A stretch of 33,631 nucleotides of DNA, taken from the NCBI GenBank assembly GCA_002887195.1, contig PJAB01000220.1, forward strand, positions 1 through 33,631. Reading direction: 5' to 3'. The notes beneath the pieces are model-generated. The model saw only the letters and a program-made list of their open reading frames with translations, was not told the DNA's origin and ran no database searches. Below, in pieces: positions 1 through 8,512 of this stretch (its first letter is position 1; each line of letters begins with the position of its first letter). The position numbers and the translations under genes are program-made. Source of the DNA: Chrysochromulina parva. Its lineage: Eukaryota; Haptophyta; Prymnesiales; Chrysochromulinaceae.

Positions 1-145
1 AGGGAGGCAATCAGAGAGGTCATCAGAGGCCATCAAGGGCAATCAGAGCGCCTCGGCGAAGAGCCTGCTGGCCTCGTGGCCCTCGCCTGATGAGGGAGGC
101 AATCAGAGAGGTCATCAGAGCCCATCAAGGGCAATCAGAGCGCCT
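1..145. repeat. 92-bp tandem duplication at window edge
   Basis: A unit beginning agggaggcaatcagagaggt occurs at 1 and again at 93. The first 53 bases of the two copies differ at one position; the rest of the second copy has diverged. The second copy contains the stop codon of the minus-strand PDZ-type gene (125-127), so the first copy lies just past that stop, in its 3' flank. Because copy 1 starts exactly at base 1, more copies may lie outside the window. Confidence 0.85.
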
Positions 146-2191
146 TGGCATCGAGAGCCTGCGGATCTCGTCAGGCTCACCGATCTGCTCGAGCTTCTGT
201 GCCATCCAGCATGCGCGCTGGCTACTCGTCCGCTCCAAGGCGGCTAACCTGGTGCGCAGCGCTCTATTATCGGCCTCGAGACGAGCCAACGCGTCGTGAT
301 GAGCACTGGCAGGCACGGCCTCGAGAGGAGCCAACGCGTCGCAGTCTTCCTTGGAAGCCGTTGGGCGCACCGCGGCCCTCTCCGCTTCCATACGGCCATG
401 CCGTGCCTGCAAGTGCTCATCACGGCGCGCTTCCAAACGGCTATGCTGTGCGTCGAGCTCACTCACGGGCGGCAGCGTGGCTTCCATCGCCCCAGCTTCA
501 AGCGCAGCCTTGGCCGCCGCTTGCGCTCCAGCCTTGGCCGCCGCCTCGGCTTTCGTCGCCTCGAGAGCCGCGGCAGCCTCGGCCGCCGCCTTCGCTTTCG
601 CCGCCTCGAGCTCGTCCGCTGCAGCGGCGGCCAATGCTGCAGCCTTCTCCTTCTTGGCTACCGCCTCCTTCTTGGCTACTGCCTCCAGATCGGCGGCCGC
701 CCTCGCACGCGCCATCGTGAGCGCATCGTCTTTGGCGGCCACCACTTCCCCTTTTGGAAGCGCGCCGTGGTGAGCACTTGCAGGCCTGGCGGCCACCACT
801 TCCCCGTTGGCGGACACGGAGGCCTCGAGTGTCGCCAGCGTATCCGTTGCTGGAGTTGGACTTGTGAAGCTCCCTAGCTCCTGTGGAAGGTCAGTGGAAG
901 AAGCTGAAGGAAGACGTTCGGCCCCTCCCTTCTCTGCGGCCTCGGCTTTCGTCATGAAGGCCAAGAAAGCGAGGTCGCCCCTCGCGGCTGCCTCCCTCGC
1001 GGCCGCCTCCCTCGCTGCCACCTCCCTCGCGGCCACCTCCCTCGCGGTCGCCTCCCTTGCGGCCGCCTCCCTCGCGGCCTCCTCCCTTGCGGCCGCCTCC
1101 ACTTTCTCGAGTGCAGCCAGATTCTCCGGCAGAAGCATAGTCGAGTTGGCCTCGAGCGCCGTCACGAGCCAAAGTGGTCTTGGGAGAGAGCCGATGTGAT
1201 GGGCTAGCTCGCGCTTGCTCGCTCGGCGTGCGTCGATGCCAGCAAGCTCGAGGACGAGGCAGCCGACGCGCATGCCTTGGCGCTCGGCGGCGCTGCCGGC
1301 ATGCACCTCCGAGATGAGTACGCCTCCACCGAGCGCGTCGCTCAACCCGAGCCCCAGAGGGCCGGGCCCAAACACAAACCGAGTGGGCGGCACACTCGGA
1401 CGGGCCACCGCCGCTTCCACCGTCGCTTCCGCCGCCTCTCCCGCCGCCTCCGCTCGGGATGTCCGAACTGATGGCTGGATTGGCACGGCTGCAGCTGCGT
1501 TCTCGAGAGCTCTTTGGCTCGCTTGGGCAAGAGAGATGCGCTCACCACGTAGTCTCAAGCCGAGCCGTGCGGTGAGGCCTGATGGAGATGGTCGTGGAGA
1601 TTCGGTGAGGCCAGCTGGGGATTGGCGTGCAGGAGAAGGAGACGGGCGCGCCTCGGCCATGGCCGTCTCCGCCCGCTTGCGTGCGGCATCCCACGCCGCC
1701 TTGGCCTCACGCGCTCGCTCGGCGTCAGCGTGACTGCGCGCCAACTCGGCAACGTGCGCCAACTTCGCAGGCCCGCTCGCCTTCTGAGCCGCCTGGAGCG
1801 CGTCGCGCAGCCTGGGCGCTCCGGTGTGGACACGGACAACTGTGGCGCGTGGAAGTGGCGATGTGGATGACCCTTGAGACGACGGTGAGGGCGGCGTGAT
1901 CGCTTGAGCTGCGGATGAGGAGAGCGATGCTCGAGGCCTGAGAGGCGTTGAGGGGTTCGTCGGTGGCGGCGGGATGCCGTTCACTGTGCCCGGACCAAAG
2001 ACGGGCACAAGTGGAACTCCATGGAGTGGAAGACCAGCACTGCAGCTTGGCTGCTCGACCTGCATTCGACTCGTGGCCCCTTCGAAGCCGGGGCTGACGG
2101 TCAGGGCACCCAGGGCGAACCGCCAGCCTTTGTGTGAACACATGTGTGAATAGTAAGAATTGGCTAGGGGGGAATACCTCTTCGTCATCAA
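125..2191 (-). CDS. PDZ-domain protein with Ala/Glu-rich repeat coiled coil
   Basis: This is an open frame of 688 codons. Residues about 271-345 resemble a PDZ domain: a GLGLS carboxylate-loop-like motif, a strand ISEVHAGSAAERQGMRVGC and a closing hydrophobic strand. PDZ domains usually bind C-terminal peptides and scaffold complexes. The N-terminal third is Pro/Ser/Ala-rich and probably disordered. After the PDZ comes a run of five-residue REAAA-type repeats (about residues 367-405), then long Ala/Lys/Glu coiled-coil stretches containing two copies of a SAHHxAL motif. The C-terminal 40 residues are a leucine-rich helix. The start is uncertain: Met1 lies only 4 bp past the stop of the upstream glycosyltransferase, and Met43 is a credible alternative. 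The family is otherwise unrecognised, and partner and location are unknown. Confidence 0.7.
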   Translation of the reverse strand: MMTKRYSPLANSYYSHMCSHKGWRFALGALTVSPGFEGATSRMQVEQPSCSAGLPLHGVPLVPVFGPGTVNGIPPPPTNPSTPLRPRASLSSSAAQAITPPSPSSQGSSTSPLPRATVVRVHTGAPRLRDALQAAQKASGPAKLAHVAELARSHADAERAREAKAAWDAARKRAETAMAEARPSPSPARQSPAGLTESPRPSPSGLTARLGLRLRGERISLAQASQRALENAAAAVPIQPSVRTSRAEAAGEAAEATVEAAVARPSVPPTRFVFGPGPLGLGLSDALGGGVLISEVHAGSAAERQGMRVGCLVLELAGIDARRASKRELAHHIGSLPRPLWLVTALEANSTMLLPENLAALEKVEAAAREEAAREAAAREATAREVAAREVAAREAAAREAAARGDLAFLAFMTKAEAAEKGGAERLPSASSTDLPQELGSFTSPTPATDTLATLEASVSANGEVVAARPASAHHGALPKGEVVAAKDDALTMARARAAADLEAVAKKEAVAKKEKAAALAAAAADELEAAKAKAAAEAAAALEATKAEAAAKAGAQAAAKAALEAGAMEATLPPVSELDAQHSRLEARRDEHLQARHGRMEAERAAVRPTASKEDCDALAPLEAVPASAHHDALARLEADNRALRTRLAALERTSSQRACWMAQKLEQIGEPDEIRRLSMPRRSDCP
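975..1105. repeat. 15-bp coding minisatellite (REAAA repeats)
   Basis: About eight tandem copies of a 15-bp unit of the type cctccctcgcggccg. On the minus strand they encode pentapeptides REAAA/REVAA in the PDZ-type protein. Copies differ at one or two bases (ggctg, ggccg, tgcca, ggtcg). The repeat predicts a charged alanine helix and is a likely site of length variation. Confidence 0.85.
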
Positions 2192-2195
2192 CTAG

Positions 2196-3329
2196 CTAGG
2201 GGGAGTAACTGGGGTAGCCATGGTTGTTCACGACTCCTTGGCCGTATGGCGGGGAGAAGGGACCCCAAAACGGCTTCCGCACGGTGCATTGAGGTTTGTG
2301 CTCCTGCATCGTCTGTGCAACGTCCGCCGCTACTGCCGCGTCATTCTGCGGGCTGGTTGAGCACTTCGACCATGGACCGACCGTCTGGTTGAAGCCGAAG
2401 AGACTACTTGCAGGATCCTGCGCACAACGACTGTGTACGCACGGAGGCCTCCCGTTCATGACAGCTGCTCCGTAGCCAACGAGGTAGAAAGTACGGCTTG
2501 GACTGGATGCCCACATGTGCTGGAGAAGCGCGCAGTAGACCATGGACATGGCGCCTGGGGGGTCTCTGCACGCTTTCGTAGTATCGAAGAGATGGTCATC
2601 ACTGAAGCCAAACTTCCGCACGTCGGGTGGCTTTGGGACGCCGGTCGGCTGCGGGTCGCACTCACACTTGTTCCTCAGCGCGGCAACTTTCCCGTCCTTC
2701 AACAACCAACCCATGGCCTTCGGCGTGCCCCACCAACTGCATGCGTGATCCCGGAGAGGAAAGCAGACAAGCATGTGAACGTCCTCGCCGATTTCAACCT
2801 GGTCAAATGGCACTGTCAAGCGAACAAGCGCGTCGGGGCGCATCCATAAGGCGTACTTGTATCGGTACGTTTCCATGTGCGGCTCCATCAGGTGCCAGAC
2901 ATCTTGCATACGCCACCGCATGATTCGCTCTCGAGCAGACGGATTAGTGGCCAACATGCCTTTCGAGGTTTCCAAGGGACCAGCGGCCAGTCTGGCATCC
3001 TTGAGGTACGAGCCGTAGATTTGTTCGATCATGATCGACGTTGGCGCGCGACTCTTTTCCGGGTAAAATATGCTGACATTCGTGCTTGCTTGCATGCCAT
3101 TGCTGGCAGTGTCATTGCTGATGAACCTCCTTGCGTGTTTGATATCTTCAGAGCCGAATGTAGATATGGAAGAGGTCGACACGAACACATGAAATGTGCA
3201 GTGCGGATTCAGCTCTTGCAGGTGGGGCAGGTTCTCCTGGAATGTTTCATTTGCGTAGCGCAGCAGTCCGCTAATGAGGATTGCAACGTAGCAATCTGGC
3301 TGGTTTCGATGCGATCGGGGATGGAGCAT
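2196..3329 (-). CDS. Putative glycosyltransferase (GT-A-like, algal/protist type)
   Basis: A 377-residue open frame with no obvious membrane anchor. It opens with CYVAILISGLLRYANETF, the typical first strand of a poorly named glycosyltransferase-like family in algae and protists. The block WRMQDVWHLM followed by YKYALWMRPDALV matches that family's nucleotide-sugar site, where an R-x-D takes the place of a DxD. A later GFSDDHLF segment fits the acceptor or second metal-site region. Many cysteines in the C-terminal half suggest a lumenal or secreted fold. The likely role is sugar transfer to glycans in the Golgi; donor and acceptor cannot be told. It is followed at once by the PDZ-type frame on the same strand and is divergent from the SPX gene. 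Confidence 0.75.
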   Translation of the reverse strand: MLHPRSHRNQPDCYVAILISGLLRYANETFQENLPHLQELNPHCTFHVFVSTSSISTFGSEDIKHARRFISNDTASNGMQASTNVSIFYPEKSRAPTSIMIEQIYGSYLKDARLAAGPLETSKGMLATNPSARERIMRWRMQDVWHLMEPHMETYRYKYALWMRPDALVRLTVPFDQVEIGEDVHMLVCFPLRDHACSWWGTPKAMGWLLKDGKVAALRNKCECDPQPTGVPKPPDVRKFGFSDDHLFDTTKACRDPPGAMSMVYCALLQHMWASSPSRTFYLVGYGAAVMNGRPPCVHSRCAQDPASSLFGFNQTVGPWSKCSTSPQNDAAVAADVAQTMQEHKPQCTVRKPFWGPFSPPYGQGVVNNHGYPSYSP

Positions 3330-3636
3330 GGATAAATGAATCCATTTCGCAGCCGCTCAGACACACACACATCGCGAAGTTGTGATACTCGATCAAACTA
3401 CTGAACCACACCCTCCATTCATCTCAAGGTCGCGAGGCGCTGTCGAGGTGGTCAAGTATTTGTTGAAACGGTTTACGGTCTCTGGTTTCGTCGAAACATT
3501 CGAGCGCCGTCGGACTTTCGAATTAGGCATTTCTGGTGAGACTTTTGAGTGTGCGACGAGCCGCAGCTTTCAGCCGCCTTTTGCGGATCTACAGTATCCC
3601 TTTGCGGTACAATATTGGGGCGACGTTCTCGTCGCG
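3330..3636. promoter_or_regulatory. Divergent intergenic region: glycosyltransferase / SPX gene
   Basis: This 307-bp space separates two divergent genes and must hold both 5' regions. It contains a short acacacac run near 3361 and is less GC-rich than the genes. I see no clear TATA box or other identifiable site; it is called regulatory from its position alone. Confidence 0.4.
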
Positions 3637-6600
3637 ATGAAGTTTGGCAAAGAGGTACACGCGCAGCATGCCCTCATGCCCCATCCCACTCCATGGGTTG
3701 CTGAAAGCGCGAACCCCGTACATATTCGCAGCTCGTGGCGTATGCCTCCACCAACTCCGAGTGGACGAGCTTCTATGTCGACTACAAGGCATTGAAGCAG
3801 ATCCTGCGTCAACTGTCGCCGACCGACGTCGAGAATCAGACAGAGGGCAATGCCCAGGTGCGTGGTGCCCGTGCACGGCGGGCCGGGGCTTAAGGGATGC
3901 ACTGACCACGGCTCCATGCTTCTCTTTCGCCCGCAGCTCGAGGGCCTCTTCCTGTCGTCGCTGTTGCTGCAGCTGCTGAAGGTGAACCGCTTTTTCATCG
4001 AGAAGTCCAAAGAACTCAGCAGTCATCTAAATAGGTGCGAGCAGCCCTAGGTAGGGGGGTCAACCCCCCAACCCTAAAAGCACCCCTGACCTGCCCCCTT
4101 GGAAAGGCGGGCGAAGCGCGAAGCGGCAGGTGGCGAGCTTTCACAGCGCGCTTCCAACGCGCGCGTGCATGCGGCATGTTAGCAATGCTTCATGCGCTGC
4201 AGCCAGGTGCTGCTGCCATGCGGCAAGCAGGCGGCGCGTGCCAGGCGTTCGCTCATGTTGGTGATGTGCTGCGCGACCCCTCTCAGGGTGATCCCTTTGC
4301 TTGGCAGCCCTTCCAAAGTGAAGGGCGTGTTTGACTTTGACGGCACGCTGCCCACGCCGGCCGCGACGCTTGGCAAGCTCATCAAGTCGCCCCTGGTGCC
4401 ACAAGACATGCGACAGGCGATTGCGATCTTCTGCCAGGTGAGCGCGGACTTGGACGAGCTGCGCCGATTTGCCCTCTTCAATTTCTTAGCCTTAATGAAA
4501 GTCCTCAAGAAACACGATAAGCTTTCGCTGGTGCCGATCAAGACCTGCCTCATCGCCTTCATCGCGACTCGTGCGTATCGCGCCGCACCCGACGCCCTTG
4601 ACGCCGCCCTCAACGCCGCCCTCGACGCCGCCCGTCACCTGCCCGCCCGACTCTTCACTCTCTCGCGACGAGCCCCGCACTCACACGCCTCGTACGTGTC
4701 CTGTCGCCCCTCGTGCACGCAGAACCCTTTTTCTGTGGTCACCGGCTACAGGGCGCGTTCAGCTCTGTGAGAGCGATCGCGTCATCCTTCACGCTCGCTG
4801 CGCACGGCCGTTCCACTGCGTGCCGCACGGAGACATGCAGCGGCTGTTCGCACAATCTCGCCATGGGGTTCGTTTATGGCGGCACCAGGTTCCTCTGCCC
4901 CAACTGCTTCGCCTCTGTGGTCGCGACCACTGCAGAGGGGCAGAAGCCGCTCGGCGGCACCATCGCCGGCGCGTACGGCATTCGAGGGCTCCTCGACTCC
5001 CCCGTGATCGAGGAGGCACCTCAGCCAACGGGGCCGACGGATGCTGCCGCTCCTACTCTTGCCAGAAGCACCTCAGGCACCAGCGGCAACGGCTCCTTCT
5101 GCGGCGGCGCCAACGGCCGCAGAGCCGATGGGGCATCAGACGTTTCGGACGTCCATCCTTTATTCTCATCTATTGAAGGAACGAACATGACGAGCAGCGG
5201 CACCGCCGTGCTGCGAGGCATCGGTAGCCTCTCGGCCCTCGCGACGGAGAGCGAGGACTTACCGGTAGGGCCATCCACCACAGCGTCGCGATCCGCGGGT
5301 CCTTCGCTGCCTCGGTCGGAGCAGAAGCAGCCACTGCTCGATGGGAGCGAGTCGGGCGAGACGGCTCATCTCGGCGGGGAGATGGGGGACGATCCCAGCG
5401 CGCATTCAACGGGCGACTCGTCCTTTGAGGCCGCGGGCAGCTGCAATAGCTACTATGGCGGACTGGCAGAGGGGATGGGCCCCAACTCGCCGTTCTGGCA
5501 GAGGGCACCCGGAGGGGACGCCGTTACACGTGGGGCGGGGGGGGTATCTCATGACCTCCCTCCCCGAGATCTCCCCCCCCTCATGAGCCAAGGCCGAGCC
5601 GATTTCGATCTCGACCACCTGATGTTCAGCTCAGATATGGAGCTCGACGAGGCCGACGCTCCCTTCGACGCGACCGGTGCTCCGTTCGCGAAGCTGCAGC
5701 GCTTGCTCGGACCGCACGCACTTCACTCGGAGCTCGAGGCCGCGGCTGCCAACCCCTCTGAAGCCCTGCCACAAGCCCCCGATGCGATGGCAGCAGCGCT
5801 GCAAGAGGAGCGCCCGGCACAGCGCCCTCGCCACGGCAAGTCTGCGGCCGCCGTCTTCGGCCCGACGGTCTATGGCGGCCGCGGCGTGTACGCGATACTC
5901 CAGCAGCAGGGCCACCAGCTGGCGGCGGAGAGTACGCACGCTTCCTCCTTGAACGAGGGCGAGGCTGCTTCCAATGAGGCTCGCAGCAGCGCCATGCCAG
6001 CGGTGGCGCCAGCGATTCGGATGGTCGCCACTCGCGTTGCATCGGCGGCGGCGCCGGCGCCGGCGCCGGTGCAATCGCACGACGGAGACGGGACAACATT
6101 GCCCGATGGGAGTCAGAAGAAGTGGGCATGCTACGAGTGTCACAAGGCGAAGACGGCGTGCGAGGGCAATCCGTGCCACCGCTGCCAGCGGCTCGGCAAG
6201 ACCTGCATCGAGCTGGTACGCGCGGGCAAGCGGCAGCGGAGCTCGCGAAAGAACACAACGGCGGTGAATGCCCCGCATGCTATGATGGCTAATGTGTTGT
6301 CCGCGCAAGCTGGAATGACCGCTCAAGCTGCGATGATCCCGCAAGGTTACAACACCGCCGCCGCCACCGCCGCCGCCACCGCCGCCACCGCCGCCGCCGC
6401 CGCCGCTGCCGCCGCCGCTGCCAGCGCCGCCGCCTCACTCGGCATCATGCCCTCAGATGCCCTCGGGCAAACGCATTCGGGCGTGCCGCCACCGGGAGTG
6501 GCTCTGGGAATGATGCCCATGTACACGCCGCCACAGATGGCGACTGCGAGAGTACCGCAGAGCTTGCTGCCCATGGCCAGCAAGCCGATGCTTGCGCAGC

Positions 6601-6815
6601 CGCATGGAGCCCCGGGCTCCAACGGATCTGGGGCCTACCCGCCGCCCTCGGCCGAACCGCCGTCCCTCATGGGACGCGCGCGCGTGTCAGTAGCCGCCAC
6701 AGCCATCAGTGGCACCCAAGTGTCGCAGCGCGTGCCTGCTACCAGTGCCTGGGTCACAGAGCCTGCAGGAACACAGAAGGCGCCCGTTACGGCACCTTTG
6801 GTGCTTTCGGTCTAG
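3637..6815 (+). CDS. SPX - zinc ribbon - Zn2Cys6 protein, five exons (putative phosphate-status transcription factor)
   Basis: Exons 3637-3654, 3732-3857, 3937-4034, 4287-4570 and 4723-6815 join in phase (GT-AG introns) to 872 codons plus stop. Residues 1-190 form an SPX domain: MKFGKEL start, FYVDYKALK (Y24, K28), VNRFFIEK, and the basic helix KVLKKHDK (K152, K155, K156, K159), then TQPFF. In known SPX domains these Tyr/Lys residues bind inositol pyrophosphates. Residues 214-237 are CSGC-x16-CPNC, a zinc ribbon. Residues 645-670 (six Cys) match the fungal Zn2Cys6 DNA-binding cluster, with a short four-residue third gap, followed by a basic tail KRQRSSRK. A poly-Ala run and Pro/Ala-rich tail follow. 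Inferred role: a nuclear regulator responding to phosphate status. The exon 4 acceptor could instead be at 4307/4308, also in phase. Certain: the motifs. Inferred: the splicing and function. Confidence 0.82.
4035..4286 (+). other. Intron 3 of the SPX gene, with a strong hairpin
   Basis: The donor AG|GTGCGA at 4034/4035 and the acceptor in cgacccctctcag at 4286 restore the SPX frame. Near the 5' end, at about 4049-4076, six G's and six C's face each other around a tcaa loop (gggggg tcaa cccccc), extended by tagg/cct-type pairs. This is the longest intron of the gene (252 bp); the others are 77, 79 and 152 bp. An alternative acceptor lies at 4307. Confidence 0.65.
6350..6435. repeat. GCC-type trinucleotide run (poly-Ala)
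   Basis: A run of gccgcc/accgcc triplets encodes roughly 30 Ala/Thr/Ser residues just after the Zn2Cys6 cluster of the SPX gene product. It is a slippage-prone low-complexity tract. Confidence 0.9.
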
Positions 6816-8432
6816 ACTCGATCGGACATCATGTCGCCGCCAAAGGTAGTGGCAGTCGCCGCGTTGAGGACGCTTCCACAAAGCGACCCAGCTCTCGATG
6901 CGATTAGCGTTCCTTAAACCGCGTGACCTCGCGCCACGGTCGCGTTGCGCTTGCGTTGCCAGGTCGGGAAGAGTACATTAGAAGCCGAGCGTGTCGTGCG
7001 CGAACAAACGAAGGTGAGGCGATCGGATACGTCGTACTCGGGACCGTGTGCCGACAACCGCCCGAGGCCGGGTGGCCTGCGATCGCATGGGAGGAACGCA
7101 TGCTTGGTATCAGGTATGGGCTTTCCCCCGCTGTGTCCAAGTGTCATTGCTCATGCCCTCATCGTTCCCGACGTTCGTCCAATATTAATATTCGATTCCT
7201 TACGAGATACGACTGGGCGTACACATCTATTACTATATACCTCCGCTCGTTGAGCCGCGCGGGCGAGCGTTGACTGATGACTTTTTCATCAGCACCTACA
7301 CTCGACTGCTGAACACCGTAAACCGCTCTGTAAAAACTGAATTCCTGGGTATCCCCCTCGCCACGTGTGCGTTGCCTGTTGGCGTGTGTTACTTACTAGT
7401 TACTTACTTACTTATTGATCTAAACAAATCGATCCGATGCGACGGCAGTCGCTTCTTGGCACGCCGCGGACGCGCGCCTATAACCAAATCCCGACGAAAG
7501 AACGCGGCGTGCCGAACGTCAAGACGTCGAACCGTGACGGACGCGTGACATTTTTACCGATGCGATGGACGGGCGGTCAATTGCGGGCGGTCCTCGCCGC
7601 CAAACCTCCGCAGCGAATTTTCCGCGCCCGCGTGGAGCCAAATTTCCCACAATGGATGTTTCGCTGGACCCGCGGGGGTCCGGGGGGTACCCCCGCTCAA
7701 ACCGGATTGCGGACGATATCACATGTCGATTAACACACTTAGTCCGCGCTTGTAGACCGAGTCGGTCGGATTGACTTCCTGACTCGTGACTGCGTCCCCG
7801 TCAGTGTTATCTGTTGATATCAGTGTTATATTTAGTGTTATATCGTCACACGTCCGAGCCACTTTTCTGATTATTTCAGTTTTTTGATCTAACATCTATG
7901 AATTCATGCGAATTCAAGTCACAAGTGGCACAAGTGTCAAGTGTCAATTGACAAGTGTCCCAGCTCGCTGCTCGCACGTGGCTCCGTTCTGCATACAAGC
8001 GTTACCCACCGAAGAGTGCCTCGGCCCTCGCGGCCCTCGAGGCTCGACGCGTTCGAGAAGCGCGCGGCGTGTGCCGTCCGGTCCCCGCGAGCCCGCGTCC
8101 CGGGGATCCGATAAATATTCTGAACTCACACATCCCACACAGCCACACTTCTAAAGAACGACTGAACAACCGTAGAGCCTTGCCGTTGAGCCCGCAGAGA
8201 TGCGCGATGTGCCGCCTAGCTTGCGCACAAGTCCCTATATGGTGGCTGCGACGAAACCGGCACGCACCACGCAGCGGCACGTACACGCGACTTCATGCTG
8301 CCCCCTTGCCATGGCATTCATGTGCATGTGGTTCTAGAGGCCACAGCGTGCCGTCCTGGCGCACGCACAGATGACAGGGCACCCAAACCGACCAGGCCGA
8401 GATTACACGGCCGAGATTACAGCCGAGATTGA
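6816..8432. other. 1.6-kb intergenic region, no supported gene
   Basis: This lies between the converging SPX and PFKFB genes. The open frames here are short, mutually overlapping and show no recognisable motif. Visible structure: a tttactt/actt tetranucleotide run near 7388-7413; an 11-bp perfect inverted repeat ggcacgccgcg (7458-7468) / cgcggcgtgcc (7503-7513); a GC hairpin gcgggggt/acccccgc (7672-7696); spaced gtgttat words at about 7804-7845; four CAAGTG words and a 12-bp palindrome tgtcaattgaca (7942-7953). It is more AT-rich than the genes, and includes the 3' ends of both neighbours. Confidence 0.6.
7458..7513. repeat. 11-bp inverted repeat
   Basis: Perfect arms ggcacgccgcg (7458-7468) and cgcggcgtgcc (7503-7513) are separated by 34 bases. 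It could form a stem-loop or be the ends of a tiny element, but no flanking target duplication was noticed. Confidence 0.5.
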
Positions 8433-8512
8433 TTACAGGGCGCCCAAGCCGACCAGCCGAGCACCCTCTGCGCCAAGCCGACCGGCTCCGTTGAGGGGCG
8501 GCTCCGTTGAGA
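8394..8512. repeat. Short nested direct repeats at the PFKFB 3' end
   Basis: The word gccgagatt(aca) occurs three times between about 8397 and 8432. The words gccaagccgacc and ggctccgttgag then recur up to about 8510. The last part lies inside the PFKFB reading frame and gives its Gly/Leu/Ala-rich C-terminus, so the tail of that protein probably grew by local duplication. Confidence 0.65.

Noticed and set aside
125..1733. Plus-strand Ala/Ser-rich frames across the PDZ gene
   Set aside because: Shadows of a repetitive GC-rich minus-strand frame; no independent motif.
3382..3795. Plus-strand 137-codon frame over the SPX 5' region
   Set aside because: It crosses exon 1, intron 1 and exon 2 in a single frame that does not preserve the SPX sequence.
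4300..4360. HAD-type phosphatase motif (FDFDGTL) in exon 4 of the SPX gene
   Set aside because: It is in the variable loop of the SPX domain and lacks the other HAD motifs; chance resemblance.
4713..6815. Stand-alone 700-residue low-complexity Zn2Cys6 protein starting at 4713
   Set aside because: The first residues of that frame come from intron 4 and its acceptor. The following PFF segment completes the SPX domain when joined to exon 4 in phase.
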